A stretch of 64,000 nt of DNA, from contig NC_058498.1 in NCBI RefSeq assembly GCF_020382885.2, positions 7,290,501-7,354,500 of the forward strand. The letters are read 5' to 3'. The notes below the pieces were generated by a model. It was given only the letters and a program-made list of their open reading frames with translations, ran no database searches and had not been told where the DNA came from. The DNA comes from Scatophagus argus. Its lineage: Eukaryota > Chordata > Actinopteri > Scatophagidae. The position numbers were made by a program, and so were the translations under genes. Below are positions 29,701 through 37,400 of this stretch, piece by piece (position 1 is the stretch's first letter; the number at the start of each line of letters is the position of its first letter).

Positions 29701-30898
29701 CTGTGTATCATTTGAAATCAGAGGCCTCCGTAATAAATGTAGCGCATATGTGCCACCTAGTGTTGGCTAGTAGAACTGCAGCTTTTAAAGGATAAGTTCA
29801 CATTTTTTCCATCTGTCTTAAAACAGTATTCGCATTTCCATATGAATCAGATCTTTTTTCTGATATAATTCCTCCTGCTCCAGTAAAAGTTTTCTGTCTG
29901 TTCAAAAATATATTCCATAGTTTATGTGAAGCAGATGTGAATTAAATTAAATTTGTATTTTGTATTTACTTAGATCTTTTTGGTATGACTTTGGAACCTA
30001 TGTTTGAACAGATGAAGGACTTATTCTTCCTCTCTATCATTGGCAGTGCATTAGAAAAGGACCTCTTAGTGGCCGGTATGAACAGATGACCTCATTTCAG
30101 TGTCCATATGGGCACCTGATTTTGTTTTAAGACAGACAAGTAAAAAATGCAGATCTATCCTTTTAAGGAGCATTTCAGGCTATGTGCTGAACTGCTCTTC
30201 TTATCTGGGAGTGCAGATAAATATAAGTAATTTTTATATGAATATTCATCTCCACCATGCAGTCAATGGCTCCATGTGTATATGTGTGTGTGAGCAGTCT
30301 GGTGTTCTTTTTCCCCTTTTTTTTTTTTGAATTTGTGCAGGTGATGAGCTCAACGAATGGCGAGCTGAACACTGATGATCCCACAGCCGGACACTCAAAC
30401 GCTCCCATCACCGCTCCCACCGAGGTTGAGGTGGCTGACGAAACCAAGTACGAAAGAGAGTTTAACCATCTCTCACATGCAGTCTGTGTTGTGCACATGC
30501 ACATGCATACCTGTAGACAGTGATTAGAAACCTGCTAAGTTGTGTACACGTCATACAGGACAAATCTCATTGGGGAAAACAGTTTTCTCTAGTGAGCCTC
30601 TGCAATTACAGAAACCAGATTTCTTATAATCACCTTAGTGGAAAAAGTCTGCAAATGCCCTGAATGTGTTACACATCACTCTTTGCAAATAAAGCCAAAA
30701 CCAGATCCAAACTTTGAATGAGCTGGTGAACCCTAACCTGAAGAAGCCCCATGCCCGGCACTGTGTTGACGCACCGACGTCTCAGTGATGCAGATGTGTG
30801 TCTTGAATGTCCTAAATGTAAGTGTCCCTCTGTTTTCCTGCAGGTGCTGTTGTTTCTTCAAAAGGAGAAAGAGGAAAGCCCTCCAGAGGCACAAGTGA
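3575..30898 (+). CDS. csnk1g2: Casein kinase 1 gamma 2 (11 coding exons)
   Basis: Serine/threonine kinase of the CK1 gamma subfamily, a membrane-anchored kinase known for phosphorylating LRP6 in Wnt signalling. Exons: 3575-3802, 16436-16505, 24158-24306, 24564-24798, 25257-25342, 27169-27253, 27349-27497, 27766-27849, 29149-29250, 30341-30447, 30844-30898. All junctions are GT-AG and in frame, giving 449 aa, or 415 aa without the 29149-29250 cassette, which is the usual length of the human protein. Visible kinase features are the glycine-rich loop IGCGNFGE (52-59), the VAIK lysine (75), the catalytic YRDVKPEN (Asp165) and the DFG Asp188. The C-terminus ends [17 protein letters not shown], the cysteine cluster plus basic stretch known to be palmitoylated in CK1 gamma. 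The start is set at [15 protein letters not shown] because it matches the family N-terminus and no closer in-frame ATG precedes it. The gamma 2 assignment rests on the N-terminus and tail; which teleost duplicate (a or b) is not decided. Confidence 0.95.
3803..16435 (+). other. csnk1g2 intron 1, 12.6 kb
   Basis: No exon-like or protein-like segment was recognised on either strand. The intron holds a long T run near 4003-4024, a 50-base (AC)n tract at 11702-11751, a (GTTTT/AAAAC)n stretch near 16353-16372, and very degenerate AT-rich stretches around 5540-5760 and 12230-12550. The latter resemble the dispersed repeat seen better at 32624 and 44190. First introns of this size often hold regulatory elements, but none can be named from sequence alone. 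Confidence 0.6.
11702..11751. repeat. (AC)n microsatellite
   Basis: About 25 uninterrupted AC dinucleotides, followed by an impure CTCTCACACA tail. It lies deep in csnk1g2 intron 1. Confidence 0.97.
16436..16505 (+). CDS. csnk1g2: csnk1g2 coding exon 2 (residues 77-100)
   Basis: A 70-base exon encoding [23 protein letters not shown], the alpha-C region of the kinase N-lobe. The acceptor is TTTCAG, the donor GTAAGA. It ends one base into a codon, completed as Glu by exon 3. Confidence 0.95.
18693..18719. repeat. (GT)n microsatellite
   Basis: About 13 uninterrupted GT units in csnk1g2 intron 2. Confidence 0.95.
19300..19650 (+). mobile_element. LINE 3' end (L2/CR1-like), truncated
   Basis: An open stretch from about 19329 to the stop at 19482-19484 reads [20 protein letters not shown], then a segment with [18 protein letters not shown] and HFFSLAFN. 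This is the C-terminus of the reverse-transcriptase polyprotein of a common fish non-LTR retrotransposon. It is followed by a short 3' UTR ending AATAAAGCTGAATTGAAA. Only the last ~350 bases are present, so it is a 5'-truncated insertion. The clade (L2 or CR1-like) is from memory. Confidence 0.75.
24127..24145 (+). repeat. (TG)n tract at csnk1g2 exon 3 acceptor
   Basis: Nine TG units end 12 bases before the acceptor AG at 24156-24157, within the polypyrimidine/branch-point interval. UG repeats in RNA are the known binding motif of TDP-43 and CELF proteins, which can repress a neighbouring exon. Confidence 0.9.
24158..24306 (+). CDS. csnk1g2: csnk1g2 coding exon 3 (residues 100-149)
   Basis: It encodes [20 protein letters not shown] followed by [20 protein letters not shown] and [10 protein letters not shown], the hinge and alpha-D/E region. 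The length of 149 bases is not a multiple of three, so skipping would shift the frame. The donor is GTAAGA. Confidence 0.95.
24564..24798 (+). CDS. csnk1g2: csnk1g2 coding exon 4, catalytic loop (150-228)
   Basis: It starts [20 protein letters not shown]. It contains the catalytic Asp165, the magnesium-binding DFG (Asp188) and the CK1-specific [12 protein letters not shown] stretch that replaces the usual APE motif. It begins after CCTAG and ends one base into a codon before GTAAGG. Confidence 0.95.
24799..25256 (+). other. csnk1g2 intron 4
   Basis: A 458-base intron. Only a long T run (about 25236-25252) just before the acceptor stands out; it forms an unusually strong polypyrimidine tract. 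Confidence 0.7.
25257..25342 (+). CDS. csnk1g2: csnk1g2 coding exon 5 (residues 228-256)
   Basis: It encodes [20 protein letters not shown] then GSLPWQGLK, the alpha-F region with the conserved Asp that stabilises the kinase core. It has an 86-base length and a GTACTG donor. Confidence 0.95.
25343..27168 (+). other. csnk1g2 intron 5
   Basis: Apart from the decayed Tc1-like transposase at about 26200-26815, no recognisable element or exon is seen. Confidence 0.6.
26200..26815 (+). mobile_element. Decayed Tc1-like transposase relic
   Basis: Broken reading frames on the + strand keep the order of a Tc1/mariner DDE transposase. First comes [19 protein letters not shown] (first catalytic Asp context SDES), then a W/G-rich middle, then [18 protein letters not shown] (second Asp, QDNAP), and about 35 residues later [10 protein letters not shown] (the SPDLNPI block). 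Stops and frame changes separate the parts, so it is not functional. Its sequence differs clearly from the three copies near mfsd12 and ocln, so it is another Tc1-like family. Ends were not located. Confidence 0.75.
27169..27253 (+). CDS. csnk1g2: csnk1g2 coding exon 6 (residues 257-285)
   Basis: It encodes [20 protein letters not shown] then EVLCESFP in the kinase C-lobe. The acceptor is CCTAG, and the exon ends one base into the codon for Glu285. Confidence 0.95.
27349..27497 (+). CDS. csnk1g2: csnk1g2 coding exon 7 (residues 285-334)
   Basis: It encodes [20 protein letters not shown] then [20 protein letters not shown] and [10 protein letters not shown], the end of the kinase domain. The donor GTAAGT is followed 26 bases on by a pure CCT repeat in the intron. 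Confidence 0.95.
27524..27549. repeat. (CCT)n repeat just inside csnk1g2 intron 7
   Basis: About eight CCT units begin 27 bases after the exon 7 donor. A pyrimidine-rich element this close to a donor can bind PTB-type regulators. Confidence 0.9.
27766..27849 (+). CDS. csnk1g2: csnk1g2 coding exon 8 (residues 335-362)
   Basis: It encodes [20 protein letters not shown] then AQQQTKNQ, the variable linker after the kinase domain. It is phase 0 at both ends, so it can join exon 9 or exon 10 in frame. Confidence 0.92.
27850..29148 (+). other. csnk1g2 intron 8
   Basis: No exon or element was recognised. T-rich stretches occur near 28257-28281 and 28980-29012. The final ~120 bases form a very C/T-rich tract (many CCCACC words) before the exon 9 acceptor. 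Confidence 0.6.
29149..29250 (+). CDS. csnk1g2: csnk1g2 cassette exon 9 (residues 363-396)
   Basis: This 102-base, phase 0 exon encodes [20 protein letters not shown] then [14 protein letters not shown]. The ending [11 protein letters not shown] matches the optional segment known from CK1 gamma 1 and gamma 3 isoforms. Skipping it restores the 415-aa standard form in frame. It is flanked by a CAAG acceptor and a GTACTG donor that runs straight into a CTG repeat. Its coding nature is well supported; its alternative use is inferred from the paralogues. Confidence 0.85.
29254..29289 (+). repeat. CTG-rich repeat at the exon 9 donor
   Basis: An almost pure CTG tract, interrupted by CCGCTT, begins at the fourth base of csnk1g2 intron 9. 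CUG repeats bind MBNL/CELF splicing factors, so it sits where it could affect use of the cassette exon. Confidence 0.85.
29785..30166. mobile_element. MITE with ~40-bp terminal inverted repeats
   Basis: The left end begins TTAAAGGATAAGTTCACAT and runs on to TCTGTCTTAAAAC; the reverse complement of the right end begins TTAAAAGGATAGATCTGCAT and likewise runs to TCTGTCTTAAAAC. Both ends are flanked by TTAA (29785-29788 and 30163-30166), which suggests TTAA target duplication as in piggyBac-type elements. There is no coding capacity in its 382 bases. It occupies a third of csnk1g2 intron 9. Confidence 0.75.
30341..30447 (+). CDS. csnk1g2: csnk1g2 coding exon 10 (residues 397-432)
   Basis: It encodes [20 protein letters not shown] then [16 protein letters not shown], the strongly conserved CK1 gamma tail. 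The donor GTACGA splits the last Lys codon (AA|G). Confidence 0.94.
30844..30898 (+). CDS. csnk1g2: csnk1g2 coding exon 11, palmitoylation tail
   Basis: The first base completes Lys432; then 17 codons, [17 protein letters not shown], and TGA at 30896-30898. Three consecutive cysteines followed by a basic patch are the known membrane anchor of CK1 gamma kinases. Confidence 0.95.
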
Positions 30899-31860
30899 AA
30901 GAAGAGAATGGAGAGAACTTGAAACATTGTGGTCACTGTCAAGTTTTAAATGGAAGCAACTACACAGACTCTCCCCCCCTGTCCCCTTATCTCTTTCCAG
31001 CTCCCCCCCCTCACCTCTTTATCCCTCTCACCTTATTTCCACTGTCACTCTGTACCTCCCCTCTTCGCGCGCTCTCTTTCTCATTCTCAGTGCTCCCCAG
31101 CTACTGGCGAGTTGAAGGAATGTTGCAGTCCTACTGACTCCACAACAGACTCTTGATTCCTTTATCGACGAAAAATAAATGTACCTACATTACAACGGGG
31201 GGCTTGAGAAAAAGTTGAAAAAAAAAAACAAAGAAAAAAACAAAAAAAAAAAGCTGTAACAATGAAACTCGAATACTATGGCGTGAATATGAAAAAACAC
31301 TGTTTGAAACAGTTGATGTATTTGAAATTCCATAAAGATCAGCTGTTGATCAAGCAGAACCATTCGAGTGGTTCGAACGAAAGAAATCTGCTCATTAGGA
31401 AATGTTTTTTCTTTCTTCCTTTGGTGTGTGTTTTGGGATCAAGGTAAAGAGGAAAAGGTGAACTATGCTGATGTTAAATCTAAGAGACACAGGAAGCATT
31501 TCATCTATAAAACAGAATTTGGAGGATTTTTATGTTGTTGTTTTTTTTTCTTTCTTTTTTTTTGTAATTTAATCCTCAGTTTTTGAAGTCAAATCCCTGC
31601 ATTGAAAACTTATTTTTATGTTGTAGTGTTCTGGAGTTCAATTCTTTTCCTCACTCTGGTTCTCTTTTTGTCTGTCAATGTGGACTTTGTAGCACAGTCA
31701 CTGGCCTCAGGTACTGTGGAAGATTGAGAGAAACAGATATTAAGCTCTGTTATTATTATTGCACTTTTGGAAAAAAAAAAAGAAACAATTACAGTGGAAA
31801 ACTTTAGGTTTGAAATTAACAAGTAAGAAAACAACTTAATAAAGACTGATCTAGGACGAG
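30899..31860 (+). other. csnk1g2: Probable csnk1g2 3' UTR with two poly(A) signals
   Basis: AATAAA occurs at 31174-31179, close to an A-rich stretch (31216-31251), and again at 31838-31843. Either could end the transcript. No other gene is seen here. Confidence 0.5.
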
Positions 31861-32064
31861 TCCTTCACGACGCTTATATCTGAGTTACGGCCGAAAAATG
31901 TTGTCTTTACATGAAAAAAAAGATATGTCTTTCGATTTTTATTTCTTACATCAAAATAATTTACCAGGAAATCATAGTTTGTGCCTTTCTAAGTAAAATG
32001 TTTAAAGCTCAAGCGAGTGTCCCGCAATGACATTTTATCTAATCTGTCCCAAATGCTCACTGGA

Positions 32065-32067
<3 letters not shown>

Positions 32068-32098
<31 letters not shown>

Positions 32099-32139
32099 TG
32101 TCTGTCTGTCTGTCTGTGAGTGTGTGTGTGTGTGTGTGT
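32068..32139. repeat. (GT)n(TCTG)n compound microsatellite
   Basis: A GT tract, then six TCTG/TGTC units, then a second GT tract. Confidence 0.95.
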
Positions 32140-32289
32140 TTTGAGTGTTGTAAAGTAAATGTGTTTAATGACTGTGTGTGCACATCTCATGCTCTCACTT
32201 GCAAGCAGTACACACCCCTTCCCCTCATCCTCTGCTGTGACAATCAACACATCTGTACAGAGGTTGTTTGGTTTGGAGAGAGGTCGGAC

Positions 32290-32323
<34 letters not shown>

Positions 32324-32329
32324 CGTGTG
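32290..32329. repeat. (GT)n microsatellite with CG interruptions
   Basis: A GT tract passing into GCGCGCGTGTGCGTGTG. Confidence 0.92.
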
Positions 32330-32623
32330 ACAGCAGACAGCAGCCCAAATCTGTCTGAACCGTTGTTTCATTTTGTCACAAGGTCACAGACAGACATGCA
32401 GCTCACTGAAGTTTACTTGTTTGAAAGGTACATCGCGTCTCTGAAATTAATGTGCTGCCTGTCCTGAGCCCGGGAAGAAAGGAGGCTTTCCAAATTCAGA
32501 GAGCACTGGATCAGGGAAAAAACAGTTGCCCTTTTTTGGAGATCTTTGCTGCTGACAACATTTAGAGTTTCATGTTAGGATTCAACTAAATTTCATTTAC
32601 TGTTAAAATGCTTTCTATTTTTT

Positions 32624-32872
32624 GGATTAATCAATTAATCATTTGAACTGTAAACCATCAAAACTGATACAAAAAAGACCATGTATTATCCTGTCTTATA
32701 TTTTCTTGATGTAAGACCAAGAAAAATGGTTGCTTCTCACATTTGGAAACCTGAAATCATTCATATGTTTGGCATTATTGCTTAAAGATTGGCTTACGTG
32801 ATTAGCAAAATAGTTGAGGATTAATATTGTTTCATTTGACTGATTGATTAATCGCCTGAAAGTTGCAGCTCC
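32624..32872. repeat. AT-rich MITE-like dispersed repeat
   Basis: It starts GGATTAATCAATTAATC and ends ACTGATTGATTAATCGCC followed by GTTGCAGCTCC. This resembles a very common percomorph element whose ends carry ATTAATCGATTA and GTTGCAGCTC words. It is diverged and noncoding. The family assignment is from memory of fish genomes. Confidence 0.5.
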
Positions 32873-33275
32873 AGCTTCATGTATCTCTTTGATCATTTAT
32901 TTCATGTGTGTTGTCTTTGTTTCCCGGCTGACGTAAAATCTGTCTGTTGGTGTTCAGGGTTGTTTCAGATGCCCCTGAAGTTTCTGTGTCACCAGAGATC
33001 GGGTTATTTTAAGGAGTACTTGAGCCATATTCATATTGCTTTGACATAAAGTTGGAGACACGTTTGAAAATAATGGTGAAAATTGAAGCAATAGGGACCA
33101 AGACATCCTGGGTCACTTTCCAAAAACACTAAATCTTAAATTTCCCATAAAGCAAATGGACAGTGTGCTTCCTAAATGCTCTTTCCTTTAAACCCCACAT
33201 GCCTATTTTGTAAAAACAGAGTCACACACAAAGTATTCTGCTGTTGGTGGCTGAACTGAACGTCGTATGTTAAAA

Positions 33276-33283
33276 TCACATGA
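33276..33283. promoter_or_regulatory. MITF-type E-box upstream of mfsd12
   Basis: TCACATGA sits inside a near-palindrome of 16 bases, 879 bases upstream of the mfsd12 start. TCACATGA is a known binding form for the melanocyte factor MITF. A single 8-base match is weak evidence alone; MFSD12 is, however, a pigment gene. Confidence 0.3.
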
Positions 33284-33667
33284 TTTTAGCTTCATCGTTG
33301 TGATTCATTCAGGTTTAACTTTAGATCTTAGATTGCACAAAAGTGACTGAGCAGTAGGTCACCGCTGTGTGATGCCAGTGATGACCATGAAGCCACCACG
33401 ACGCACATGCATGTGTCATGAAATGGCAGTTTGGGTTGTTTTCCACTTGGACGTTTACAAAAGGCAGTATTTTAACTGTATAAATGCAGACTAGTCGGTT
33501 GAAAAATCGCAAAAAAAGGTTCAGATTTGATTCTCAAGGGTCTCAGAGTTTATTACATGTCTACAGACCTGATTGATGATGAAGGAGGAGAGACGAATGG
33601 CTCGAGCGTGTTGGCGGCCTACGAGCCTGATTTAAACTGAAGTGGGTTCAGCGCGTGAATCATTCGC

Positions 33668-33702
33668 CGTGTGTGTGTGTGTGTGTGTGTGCGTGTGCGT
33701 GT
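33668..33702. repeat. (GT)n microsatellite
   Basis: A GT tract with a GCGTGTGCGTGTG tail, about 460 bases before the mfsd12 start. Confidence 0.93.
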
Positions 33703-34161
33703 GTTGGGGGGGAAAGAGGAAATGACTGCGTTTGGTAACTCACGAGTTTTCAAAGCCACTTAGACTCCACCGGAGGCGTGTGCTCTGCAGCCGAGCTGCA
33801 TGGTGTCTGTGAAGATAAACCAGAAGATGTGAGGATGTCACCGGGCGCACCAGCTTCCTTTTACGCGCCGATCCGGAGTGCCAGTGACTGATCAGAAAAG
33901 CTTTTGTTGGAAAACCGAATTATTCTGCTGAAAGCTAAACCGGTTCAGCTGACCAGCGTGGGGGACTTGGCGTAATCCACTACTTTGCGTTCATTATCTA
34001 TGACTTATTAATGGGGCGGGGGGATGCTTTGACCAAGGTTGAACTGTGTTTCTGCTCAGCGTCTGTTAGTGTAACTATTTGCATTGTGTATTTGTACATA
34101 TGACAACGACAGATCTCTGATTGTGAATAAAGGAAGTTTTATCACAGGAGTCGAGTCCATC

Positions 34162-34432
34162 ATGGAGCAGTTTGTGCCCGCTGGTCGCTCTTTATCAGTC
34201 TGCAGGCGCCTGTGTTACGCTGTGGGACATTTTCTAAACGACCTGTGCGCCTCGATGTGGTTCACCTACCTGCTGGTCTTCCTGCACTCCGTGCTCGGCT
34301 TCGAGAGCACCTACGCAGGTGAGATGCTGCTGATTGGTCAAATAGCGGACGGCGTGTGTACGCCTCTGGTTGGATATGAATCCGACAGGACAGCTGGCGT
34401 CTGCGGCAAGAGAAAAACCTGGCATCTACTGG
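34162..34432 (+). CDS. mfsd12: mfsd12 coding exon 1 (residues 1-91)
   Basis: It encodes the cytosolic N-terminus, helices 1 and 2, and the GPH-type loop with GYESDR. The start context CATCATGG has G at +4. It ends one base into a Gly codon before GTGAGT. Confidence 0.93.
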
Positions 34433-37400
34433 GTGAGTTTGAGTGTGTGTGTTTATAAACTGCTTATCCTAATGGGTCCTGTCAAAGTGGAAGATAAACT
34501 ATATAAAAGTATTGGGACACCCGACCATTACCCTTTGCAGGAGAAACAACTTCCACTTTTCTGGGAGGGCTTTCCACGAGATTATGGAGGGGTTTTGCCC
34601 ATTCATGCAGTAGAGCATTTGTGAGGTCAGACACTGATGTTGGACCAACAGGCCTGCCTCACAATCTCTGTTCCAGTTCATCCCAAGAGTTTTGGATGGG
34701 GTTGAGGTCAGGACTCAAGTTCTTCCACACCAAACTCATCCAACCATGTCTTTATGGAGCTTTGCTTTGTGCACTGGGGCACAGTCATGCTGGAATAGAA
34801 AAGGGCCTTCAGCAAACTGTTGTTGGAAGCATAGCATTGTCCAAAATGTGTTGGTATGCTGAAGCATTATGAAGTAAGGGGCTGAGCCCAATCCCTGAAG
34901 AACAGCCCCATAAAGAGGTCTGTCTGGATACTTTTGTCTATGTAGTGTATGTGTGATCGGATTATTACTGATGCATTCATGTGGAAGCAGCATTTAATGA
35001 AGTCATATTTTTACTTCTTAGCACAGCCCACATTTATACCTGAAATTGTACTTAGGGAGCCAGCTGTTGTTCTGATGGTAGGGACTGTAAACATTATATT
35101 TTGGTTTATTTAGTCCTTTTGTTAACAGAACAGCCTAAAAAACACTCAAAAGCCTACCAGAAAGCTGACATCAGTTCCTTCTCTGCCTTCCAGGAACTGT
35201 GTGTGTTATCATCTCTTTTCCCTTCATATTCAACCCCTGCCTGGCCTGTAACAGCAACACTCCTACGTGGGCTCAGCTCGTTTACTTCTCCCCCTTCATC
35301 ATCGTCTTCCAGTTTGGCTGGGCGGCCACTCAGATCTCACACCTGTCCCTCATCCCCGAGCTGGTGTCCAGTGAGAGCGACAAGGTGGAGCTCACTGCGT
35401 ACAGGTGAGGTGACGCCACCGCAGACCATCCGGACCGAACGACCTCCTCAGCCACACAGCCAAGAAGCACATTTCCCAAGATGTCTAACTGTTCCTATAA
35501 CAGAGTTTGTCATGTGATGACCACATTGCGGCAATATTTTAAAACCAATATAGATTCAACAGGATTTAATTTGAACGTAATGCTATTCAACTGACTTAAA
35601 CAGTAAGGTTATCATCTATGGACACACAAGATAAAAATGATGTGGTAACTTCTCAAAGCAGAGAAGCAGGGACTACAGAGTGTTTTTTTCCTTGAAAAAA
35701 TGACAAGCTATTCATTATCAAAAAAAGCTGCAGATTAATTTTCTTTTGATTAATGGATTCATTGTTTGAGCTGCAGTCACGTTTGCTGGTGTCAGGGCCC
35801 AGTCAGATTTCCATTATTCACAGCTTTAGGATGTGTTTCAAAATGAAATCATCACTACAAGAAGCCTCTGAGCTGAGATTTGTGCACTGAGGTTACATTT
35901 CTAATCTATTTTAGAACGAATTATTCCCTTACAGTAGATCTCTAACTCTTCCACTGTTTAAACAGCACTGTTAAAACCATCTTTTGCGACCATATTTGTA
36001 AGGAAGTCCCTGCAGTTCCTACACAGGTGGAAACTCAGAGTAGGTGAGGATCAGGCAACAGTACTGTGGTCAGCAAAAATCCCCCTTTGTCTAAGGCATC
36101 ACATGAGATCGTAGCTTTCAGCCTGGAATATCTTACTTCAAATCTGAAAGCATGAGCGATGGGGTCAGTTCCTCCATTGTTTATCTTCTCTTTATCCATC
36201 CAGTTTAATTCCCAGTCTCTCCTTTTTCTAACACTGGTCTCATTACCATCTTCAAAAAGTTGTTTTTCAGACAGTTTTTTCTTCCTCTTCCTCTCCCACT
36301 GACCGAGCTGTGAGAGCAGAACTGATGAAACCAGTTGCAACATAAGATTTATGTCATAAGTGATTATTTTTGCCAGTGGGAAAAAAAAAACAATGAGACA
36401 GAAACAGCAGCTGAGTTCTTAGTGAAAAGAAAGGAGAAGTAACTATGACATTTCATCATGTTGTCCAGAGCAACTCAAATACATTCATAAGTAATGAAGC
36501 AAAGACAAACCGGGTACAGTGGTCCCAGTCTGGGCCCTTCTGTGTGCAGTTTGCATGTTCTCCCTGTGCCTGAGTGGGTTTTCTCCGGCTTCCTTCCACA
36601 ATCCCAAAAACATGCACATTAGGTTAATTGGCTACTCTAAATTGCCCCTAGGTGTGAGAGTGTGTGCATGTGTGGTTGTCTGTCTTTGTGAGTTGGCCCT
36701 GCGATTGACTGGCGACCAGTCCAGGGTGAACCCCACCTCTCACCCGTAGTCAGCTGTGATAGGCTCCAGGCCCCCCTGCCACCCTGATGGATAAGCGGTA
36801 TAGAAAATGGATGGATGGATGGATGGACAGACAAGCTGCCTTTTAGTCTTCTGTCTCTGTCAGAATGTGTCAATTATATTCCTCCTTTGTTAAGGTACGC
36901 CTTCACTGTGGTGGCCAACATCACAGTGTACACCGTGGCCTGGCTGCTCTTTCACTTTCAGTCTCGGCACAGCATGGACCCGTCCATCACAGACAGCCTG
37001 GGGCCGGTGGACATCCCTCTGTTCCGGGTAAGAAGAGGGGTGTCGGAGAGATTTATGCACTCCTGCAAAATCAGTCATTTTCAGCCGAGCTCTGTCTGCC
37101 CTTAGACGCTGGCCCTCATCGTGCTGGGCACTGGCGCTTTATTCTCCTTGATCTTCCACGTCGGAACAAAAGAGGACGCGTCAGGCCCAGCGAGGGACGA
37201 TCGGCTGATCACGGCTTCCCCTTCACAGGAAGCTTTGCCTCGTCCAGTGTTTCAGTGGAAGCAGTGGCTGAAGGAGCCCTCCTTCTACCAGGTGCTTCCC
37301 ACAGTCTGTGCTGCGTGACTTTGTCCTTTTCCTCACAGGGAATGACACTGTAACTCCGCATAAGGTTTGCACTGAAGTTGAACCACGTTAAGTGAAAACC

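Larger units (their letters stand above)
31861..34161. other. csnk1g2-mfsd12 intergenic region
   Basis: It contains three GT-rich microsatellites, an AT-rich MITE-like repeat (32624-32872) and, near the right end, GC-richer sequence with a GC-box-like GGGCGGGG at about 34014, expected of the mfsd12 promoter. No coding gene is visible. Confidence 0.6.
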
